Assembly: GCA_015655035.1 (NCBI GenBank) | Contig: JAATFS010000224.1 | Span: 1 to 15,606 of the forward strand | Direction: 5' to 3' | Length of the DNA: 15,606 nt | Source: Lysobacterales bacterium | Lineage (GTDB): Bacteria; Pseudomonadota; Gammaproteobacteria; Xanthomonadales; Xanthomonadaceae | Shown here: one piece after another, positions 14,906 to 15,606 of the stretch | Layout: every line of letters begins with the position of its first letter | Numbering within the stretch: position 1 is the stretch's first letter | The notes under the pieces: generated by a model | Told to the model about the DNA's origin: nothing | The model's input: only the letters and a program-made list of their open reading frames with translations | Database searches by the model: none | Position numbers and translations under genes: made by a program

Positions 14906-14922
14906 GGCGCCCACTCGGCGCC
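14906..14922. terminator. Weak GC hairpin between convergent genes
   Basis: GGCGCC-CACTC-GGCGCC can form a 6 bp all-GC stem on either strand. It sits in the 159 bp gap between two convergent genes, 22 nt past the DUF2939 gene stop on the minus strand. No T tract flanks it, so a terminator role is only suggested by position. The rest of the gap (14786-14944) shows no gene or RNA feature that I can support. Confidence 0.25.
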
Positions 14923-14944
14923 GGCGGTGGGTCCGGGCGGCTGC

Positions 14945-15481
14945 TTACAGCGGCAGGCGGATGTCTGTCAGTTTCCAGGTCAGGCCCTGGCGGGTGAGTA
15001 CTGCGACGGTCGGGGTGCCTTCGGGTGGGGTGATCGTGGCGGTGAAGCGGGTTGTCGATTCGAAGCGGTGTTTGGCGTGCTGCAGGGGGCGGGCCGGGGT
15101 CGGGCGTGCGTAGCTGTCGCCGCCGATGGTGTCGCCGCTGGCGCGGTTCCACAGGCTATGGCCTTGCAGGAGTGCGCCGATGCCCAGGGGGGTGACCAGG
15201 GTGTCGACGCCGGCACCGGTCATGCGGCTGGCCAGTTGCAGGGCGAAGGCGCCAAGCGGGTTGGATTGCATGCCGCTGCCGGCATGGCGGACCATCGAAT
15301 CGTCCAGTTGTGCTTTCAGGTTGACGCGCAGGCGGGGGAAGTCGACGTAACGTTCCAGCTTGGCGGCATCTTGCTGTTCGATCGCCTGGCTAATGCCACG
15401 GATAGCGAGGTAGGGGCCGGCGGCGATGTAGCCGGCAAGCGCGAGCATCATCAACACGATCAAGGCGACGGCCTTCTTCAT
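14945..15481 (-). CDS. DUF2939-type membrane-anchored or exported protein
   Basis: The product is 178 aa. The N-terminus MKKAVALIVLMMLALAGYIAAGPYLAIRGI is a basic start plus one hydrophobic segment (about residues 4-22) without a lipobox. It is either a signal anchor or a cleavable signal (possible A-x-A-like site near GYIAAG). The following AIEQQDAAKLERYVDFPRLRVNLKAQL, with conserved SPY/GPYLA-like and VDFP..R..LK wording, matches DUF2939 (PF11159), a family common in Xanthomonadaceae with no known function. The C-terminal part (about 120-178) is beta-rich (RFTATITPP, TVAVLTRQGLTWKLTDIRL). It begins 3 nt after the stop of the upstream gene on the same strand, so the two form an operon. It is convergent with the spermidine-synthase-like gene. 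Confidence 0.8.
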   Translation of the reverse strand: MKKAVALIVLMMLALAGYIAAGPYLAIRGISQAIEQQDAAKLERYVDFPRLRVNLKAQLDDSMVRHAGSGMQSNPLGAFALQLASRMTGAGVDTLVTPLGIGALLQGHSLWNRASGDTIGGDSYARPTPARPLQHAKHRFESTTRFTATITPPEGTPTVAVLTRQGLTWKLTDIRLPL

Positions 15482-15484
15482 GGC

Positions 15485-15606
15485 TCAGAATTCCAGGTCC
15501 AGCGCAGCGCACAGGTAGTCGACCACTGGGCCGAGCGTGGCCAGGTCGGCAGCGATGGTGTGGCGCAGTTTCGGTCCGGTCATCACGGCGTCGTCGAGCG
15601 AGCGCC
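15485..15606 (-). CDS. C-terminal end of unidentified gene (runs off right edge)
   Basis: On the minus strand a frame is open from the window edge to a TGA at 15487-15485. It encodes about 39 residues ending in LGPVVDYLCAALDLEF, preceded by RSLDDAVMTGPKLRHTIAADLAT. Third codon positions are G/C-rich, and the frame ends 3 nt before the next ATG, both signs of a real gene. The residues look helical and amphipathic. I do not recognise the family, and only the tail is visible. Confidence 0.55.
   Translation of the reverse strand, partial: RSLDDAVMTGPKLRHTIAADLATLGPVVDYLCAALDLEF

Noticed and set aside
1..15606. CRISPR arrays, tRNA/rRNA genes, riboswitches, prophage or defence cassettes
   Set aside because: I read for regularly spaced repeats, cloverleaf-like elements and typical defence or toxin-antitoxin gene pairs and saw none. 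Nearly all sequence is occupied by recognisable metabolic, efflux or regulatory genes.

Overview
This 15.6 kb window is GC-rich chromosomal DNA. It most likely comes from the Xanthomonadaceae (Xanthomonas/Stenotrophomonas/Lysobacter relatives). The evidence is the 'GDH-180' type NAD-glutamate dehydrogenase, a short NAD kinase with a TPAGSTAYN motif, a DUF2939-type membrane-anchored protein, and a TetR-MFP-RND pump operon. No search could be run, so the genus is an inference.

Layout from left to right. (1) 1-1480 looks like an accessory edge. It holds the start of a small gene running off the left end, a divergent LysR-type regulator sharing an AT-richer intergenic region with inverted repeats, and a 3' remnant of an ISL3-family transposase. 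(2) 1483-6579 is a compact minus-strand tripartite-efflux operon: tetR, then a membrane-fusion lipoprotein (ATGA overlap), then an AcrB-type RND transporter. It ends in a textbook intrinsic terminator. No outer-membrane channel gene is present, so the pump would have to borrow a TolC-like partner encoded elsewhere. The operon starts at a promoter whose -10 is embedded in a short palindrome right at the tetR start, which suggests autoregulation and a leaderless transcript. (3) 6820-14785 is a plus-strand run of housekeeping genes: gdhB-type NAD-glutamate dehydrogenase, NAD kinase, a HAD-type cytosolic 5'-nucleotidase and a spermidine-synthase-fold protein. The last two overlap by ATGA. The gdhB 3' end carries two strong tandem hairpins, one with the stop codon in its loop. 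(4) 14945-15606 is on the minus strand and convergent: a DUF2939-type protein, and the end of an unidentified gene 2 nt upstream of its start.

The most notable observation is in the RND transporter. The two adjacent proton-relay aspartates of AcrB (D407/D408) read Asp-Tyr here, because codon 408 is TAC. The other relay residues (Lys939, Arg969, Thr976 in this protein) are intact. If this is not a sequencing error, the otherwise full-length pump should be uncoupled or mechanistically unusual. I found no CRISPR array, rRNA, tRNA, prophage or clear novel defence system.
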